Shown piece by piece: positions 59,451 to 64,000 of a stretch of DNA of 64,000 nucleotides. Numbering within the stretch: the first letter of the stretch is position 1; every line of letters starts with the position of its first letter. The position numbers were made by a program, and so were the translations under genes. The DNA lies in assembly GCA_949592205.1 (NCBI GenBank), contig CATIUR010000005.1, forward strand, positions 25,437,679-25,501,678, in the 5' to 3' direction. The notes beneath the pieces are model-generated. The model did no database searches. It worked only from the letters and a program-made list of their open reading frames with translations, and had not been told where the DNA came from. The stretch is from Helichrysum umbraculigerum. Its lineage: Eukaryota > Streptophyta > Magnoliopsida > Asterales > Asteraceae.

Positions 59451-59626
59451 ATATACCGATATATACATATATATATTCTTTACTTACCATATAATGCTTG
59501 AATATTAATGAATTATGAGCATTAAAATTTAAAACATGCAAAGGTGTCATGTAACATAGAAAAAAAGAGATGTGAATTCAAGTAATATAATCAGTTATTT
59601 AAGCTCATCACTTAACATATTATATT

Positions 59627-60535
59627 GCTATACACAGTGGCGGATCCAGGAATTTTGTTCACGGGGGGCCTTGGCAATTGGCGCTAGAGATATCACTAAT
59701 AAAGGTTGAATAACGGGTCAAAACGGATCGGTCGGGTCAAAATGAGTCAAGTACAAAAACATATAAACTATATCAAAAGTCATATTCAAAGAACAAATAT
59801 GAAAATTTCTAACAAGATAAGTCAAGTTATAGTTTTGCGAGTTAACATTATTCAAGTTTGGTCGCAAGAAAGTGGTTTTTCTACTGCTTGGTATTAAGAG
59901 TTGGATAGCTCTGTAATCTTCTAAGGGCGTCACTCAAATATAATGTATTCAACTTTTTTTTTTTAGTTACCGGTTTGATTCAAATGTAATAGAATGCACA
60001 TTTAACACCTCATAAAACAAGATAAAGAAACAATACTTAATTACCTAAACATTTATGTATTACTTATTAATCACTAAAGCTTTATAAAATAGAATTTACA
60101 TCATTAAACAATTCAACTTATATACTTTCTACAAGTTAGGTTTAAAATAAATAGTAATAACCCTATTTTATATTATATGTAATCATATATTTAGATTGAT
60201 TATTGATATATAAAATAATTTTTAGTGTAATAAATGAAGCAGATTGCTTATATATAAGTGAATCAAAGTGAAAAACACTAATATTCATATATTCCCATCT
60301 TCAATCGTATGGCACATGCATTTTTGACAATTTAATTCTATTTGAAAGTAGTCCATTTACGTAGTATTTTTTTCTGAACAAAGGAACTTAATAAATTAAT
60401 ATATGGTTGGGGGCCATTGGGTTTTTAAGTTGGGGTCTAAACTTGTGGGCTTAATAAGTTAATACATACTGGGCCAGATTGACTGGGGGCCCGTGACCCC
60501 CCTCCTTCTTGACTGGATCCGCCCCTGGCTATACA
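59627..60535. mobile_element. hAT-type MITE with perfect 8-bp TSD
   Basis: GCTATACA at 59627-59634 and 60528-60535 flanks 893 bases. Ends are CAGTGGCGGATCCAGGAA and, inverted, CAGGGGCGGATCCAGTCAAG (12 of the first 15 bases match or nearly so). An 8-bp TSD and CAGNGGCGGA ends are hallmarks of hAT non-autonomous elements. GC-rich G-runs lie inside both ends. There is no coding capacity. Confidence 0.93.
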
Positions 60536-60599
60536 TATATCTAGACTTCAATTTATTGTAATTCTACTGCATCATGTACTCCGATCTTGAAAATCTAGA

Positions 60600-61710
60600 A
60601 GTCCCACAAGCTAGCAGAGCGCTGCCAGATGCCTTCGTTTCTGAAGCAACAAACAAACAAATAGAAATCGTGAAATATTAGTACTAATTTCATTTCGAAT
60701 TTTAAGAACTATATAAAACATTAACTTTACCTGATGTTCAGCAAGGAGTCTGACACCAAATTCTACATAACATATATCAAATGTGAGAAGGTATATTCCC
60801 AAATTCAGCATAGACCAATACAATTTTGAGATACCAGAGTTGCATAATTATTGTAATGAAATAGATATACTATAGTTTTTAATCCCATGAAATTACGACT
60901 AAAGATAGTTTTTTAAGCCTGTAAACTAACAACTTGATAACAGATCATATAAGGAACTGATACATTTTATAAATTGCATCAACTCCACCCTAACATGAAT
61001 GAATAATCTACTGCAGAGTTTAAGGTTTTATATTTGGTACCCTAGGTGTTCTTATTCCACAAGAAAGGTGCACCTTCGCTTTCACACCTACTAGCTGCTG
61101 CATTTGCCATCAACCACTGACTGCAACACATAAGAAATACCTCAATAAGTCACTCAATTAAAGAACATATCACTCATTTTATAAAAGTTGCCAAATCAAA
61201 TGTTCAAAACCGTTATAAGGGTTAACACTTAAATAAACATCAATTATCTGAACAACTTAAATGATGGGTAAAGGAAAATGGAACTCCAACTTTTTTTGAA
61301 CCATTAGCCATTCTTTTACTAGTGTAACGGTTTTCTAAAGGAGCGGATTCAATGGGCACCTGAAAAGAGAAAGGAGCATAGCATTAATAATATATTGTAG
61401 TGAAGATGTAACAAAACCACAATCTGCTGATTATTATGACAACACGAAAGCGATTTACATATATCTTCTCTTTACTTACTATATTACAATCAAACTTGCA
61501 GGCCAAACGGATGATCTTTACATATGGTAAAAGAAATAAATTGTTAGAAACATTACAAAGTATAAAATAGTGATAAAGGCTGGTCACTTGGTTGACATGT
61601 GTTTGGACTTCATGGGTTGATACATCTTGGCAACCAATAGCATGAACACTATCCAGATTAGGACATTGCAGTACTAATTTTTCTGAAATTAGACAATTAA
61701 AACTGATCAT
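60600..61710 (-). other. Exon-like segments of an unidentified gene fragment (minus strand)
   Basis: Four pieces are bounded by splice-like sites on the minus strand: KLVLQCPNLDSVHAIGCQDV (about 61694-61600, LRR-like in feel), VPIESAPLENRYTSKRMANG (about 61362-61295), WLMANAAASRCESEGAPFLW (about 61122-61045) and MLNLGIYLLTFDICYVEFGV with RLLAEHQ at a GTAAAG donor (about 60810-60731). Stops follow most pieces. They may be one degraded gene or captured exons; I cannot name it. Confidence 0.35.
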
Positions 61711-62383
61711 ACGACAACCAGTATGTACTGAAAATGGTATATGTTACCTATTATCTAAAACAAATCAATCAACAATTTCATCTCAATTTCATCATGGTGA
61801 TCACACATCATTGCAAAAGCATAAAAGCAATACAAAGAAAAGCTATAACTCTATAAATTAAATTACAGAACTTCATGAAAGAAAACTTTGATAATCAGAG
61901 TCTAAGAGGAGCAAAATGTTAAGTATGACACTCAAAACAATCACACTATGAATTAAAGTTGAAAAGACATGTAATTAAATATACATGTTAGAGTTCATTT
62001 AATTATGCATCAAATATAGTTATATGTAATGAAGCATCGGCACATATGTGATCATATACTAGAATTACAACAATTAAGATCATATACTATCTTGGGCGAG
62101 GATTTATTCCCTCAAGTGCAAAGATTTTCGCTTCTTTGGATATCCAATCGATGCTCAAAAGTCGGGATGGATTGGTTTTCTTAGGTTGAGCATCCTCTGA
62201 GCTGTTTTCAGTACCACCTTTAGTTGTTTTTATATTTTCACGGTGGTTGGCTTTATGTAGTCTGGTTGCTTTTCAGTTGTTATAGTCTCCTTCTTGGAGT
62301 CTTTTTTTTTTTTGTATCCTTTTCCCTTTTTTGGGGGTTTTAATGGATTGCAGTTTCAAAAAAAATAAGCGGTTAAAGGTTCA
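61711..62383. other. Non-coding; possible LINE 3' tail at its right part
   Basis: Nothing is supported at 61711-62080. From about 62090 the plus strand becomes T/G-rich and ends TTTTGGGGGTTTTAATGG, then CAGTTTCAAAAAAAATAAG, which resembles a plant LINE 3' UTR with a short A tail. No domain or TSD supports it. Confidence 0.3.
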
Positions 62384-63406
62384 TATAACACCCTTCTTTT
62401 AACAAACATATATTATATTATTAACCATCGGAAGCGCGTCCCAAAACATATTTACCGCATTTACATATTCCAAATATAGCAAGTTTCAAAACATCATAAC
62501 TATTACATAACTTATTACAAAACATTTACTTAAAACGGGTGTTATGTTAAGTTTCTCAAAACATATGATTTTCCCAAAAAGATCAGAGTCAACGCAGTCA
62601 TAGTCAAACATCCCTTCTAGCATCCACGTGCTCGACCCCAAAAGCTAAACATAAACGATATCTGCAAAATGTTAAACATGGTGGGATTAGCTCACAGCTA
62701 AGTGAATGGAACTGTAACCAACAGTTCAATTCAGAAATAACAAATCTTACAACAAATCAACAATAAACACACAACGTCAAAGAGGATCGGCAGTTCCTGA
62801 TTAGCCAATCAAAGAACCCTTAAACCACTGCCGGCCAAAACAGTGATTTACCGATAGTTTGAAGCTATCTTCACTGACTAGGGTTCATCCATCAACGATA
62901 TGTATCGGAAACCCCGCCAGCCAAACAATAGCAACAAACCCAACCAGCGTTGACCTCTGAATAATCACATATGCCCAGTGGCCCAAATATCGCATAATGC
63001 ATAATCGTCATGCCATCATGGAACAATATAAACCAATTAACCCAATTCAACTATAACAATAGCTCAGTAGATCAAACAGTCAATAATCAACAACCAATAT
63101 GTTCACCCGTTGTAACCAAACCTGTTACAACTGAGTTGAACCGAGGACTACAGTTACCACTCACCCAAATTCCCAGTCTTCACTCAGTGGTCTTATATTA
63201 CCGAGTTTCCTTCTGAATATCTGAGAATACAAACAATACCAAGTCAGTATCTTATTTCATCAAGGTGTATCCGATAACAATACATACTTATAAACAATAA
63301 AGTATCATTCAAGTGCAAACAGTTAAACGAACTGTACGACTTGTATCATCCTCATTATAACATGTTACAATGCAACAAAACAGTCTATGAAATACAATAC
63401 CACTTA
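62384..63406 (-). mobile_element. LTR fragment (minus strand), same family as 52200
   Basis: The left edge TATAACACCC is the reverse of a GGGTGTTATA LTR end. On the minus strand it shares GCCGATCCTCTTTG, TTGGTTACAACGGGTGAACA and the CTCGGTAATATAAGACCACTGAG hairpin with the solo LTR. No PBS abuts it. It is cut at 63406 by another LTR start before reaching its own 5' end. Confidence 0.75.
63183..63205 (-). ncRNA. Hairpin 1, third sequence version
   Basis: The minus strand reads CTCGGT (63205-63200), loop AATATAAGACC, ACTGAG (63188-63183). One pair is a G-U wobble, intermediate between the A-U (16277) and G-C (53620) versions. It lies 15 bases after an acceptor-like CAG. No clear second hairpin follows. 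Confidence 0.55.
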
Positions 63407-64000
63407 TGTAACACCCCCAAATTTGATGATTTGCGGAAGCTTGATTTGGGTGTTACTAATCAATAACAAAGCACAAAGATAAATAGCAAACGACTCTATA
63501 TGCGTCGTTTTAACAAAAAAAAATATATTGATTACTGAAATGTTTACAACATTTAAAGCGTTACATAGCTCGAGTTAATTAAAATGAGATTTCAGTACAT
63601 AAGTACTTATACAAAATATACTAATGCAAGAAAATCTCAAACTTCTGTATGCTGACTCGAGCTAAATCCTGAAGCAGAAACATCCTACTGCTGGGTACCT
63701 GCGATATATGCTAAAAGGTCAGCTATACAGCTGGTGAGCTCACAGGTTTGAAATCAAGTAATATCGTATGAACCGCAAGATTTAAATAATGTATTGCATC
63801 CAGCAATAAAATAATGAATTGCATCCAGCAATTTAATGATAATCATCGTGTATACAGCCATGAGCACATAGTTGAGCTTAACTCGAGGGCCGGGTCCCCT
63901 ATAGAGAATTCCGGGCGAGGTGCCTCCACGAATGCCTAATCAACATTCGTCTTCCCAAATATTAGTACGTTCGTTTACCCGGTTAGTGCTTGCTAACCCG
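63407..64000 (-). mobile_element. Start of a Tekay-like LTR, running off the window
   Basis: TGTAACACCCCCAAATTTGA, then TTTGCGGAAGC, parallels the edge of the Gypsy LTR at 9804 (TGTCACACCCCCAAAATCC, TTTAGCGGAAGC). By that parallel it is the 3' side of a minus-strand LTR. Tandem GCATCCAGCAAT units lie near 63796-63832. The rest of the element is outside the window. Confidence 0.55.

Noticed and set aside
61384..61400. Opposite CACTA terminus (TTGTAGTG-like)
   Set aside because: It lacks the TTTTTTGTTGTAGTG form, and the flanking triplet does not match GGA.

Overview
This window is AT-rich, repeat-dominated plant nuclear DNA. The plant origin is supported by TTTAGGG-type telomeric repeats, plant L1-type LINEs, chromodomain Ty3/Gypsy retrotransposons primed by initiator tRNA-Met, Helitrons carrying RPA-like sequence, and a PIF/Harbinger-type Myb-like ORF. 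The Harbinger ORF and the very long LTRs resemble what I know from Asteraceae, but that placement is inference. I see no intact ordinary host gene. The only long intact ORFs belong to transposable elements, and host-gene sequence occurs only as broken fragments.

Layout. 0-2 kb: an intact transposon-type Myb-like ORF (283-1527) with the right end of its presumed Harbinger element. 2-6.5 kb: a Helitron 3' end, a tRNA-derived SINE with an 18-bp target duplication, a second weaker SINE, and a fold-back MITE whose core is inverted telomere-like repeat. 6.67-35.35 kb: a three-layer nest. A 5'-truncated L1 LINE (minus strand, 9-bp TSD) was hit by a Tekay-like Gypsy element (9804-32486, minus strand, TSD ATTCG, about 3.6-kb LTRs). 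That element was then hit by a non-autonomous LTR element (14948-23396, plus strand, TSD GTACT, about 2.1-kb LTRs, no coding capacity). 35.5-35.8 kb: a phosphoserine aminotransferase pseudogene fragment. 36.7-44.3 kb: two nested minus-strand Helitrons. About 44.9-56.6 kb: a related plus-strand Helitron-like element in head-to-head orientation. These Helitrons carry exon-like pieces resembling ceramide kinase, B-type cyclin, a kinesin-like coiled coil and RPA70. 52.2-55.1 kb: a solo LTR with perfect TSD. 56.5-64 kb: further Helitron ends, a LINE endonuclease fragment, three more LTR fragments, a CACTA-like end and a clean hAT MITE (8-bp TSD).

Two patterns go beyond routine TE annotation. First, the LTR family at 14948, 21282, 52200 and (partly) 58319 and 62384 shares an intron-like segment. 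In three copies this is followed at near-constant spacing by an RNA hairpin with compensatory base changes, and in the plus-strand copies by a second hairpin whose sequence is entirely replaced while its shape is kept. Second, arrays of short palindromes recur in non-coding parts of unrelated retroelements: a 15-bp perfect palindrome in the Gypsy LTR and an analogous CGTATTC-type palindrome in the nested element. The Tekay-like element also has one or two extra ORFs upstream of gag, one ending in a likely transmembrane segment.

All calls come from reading the sequence by eye. No alignment, structure prediction or database search was run.
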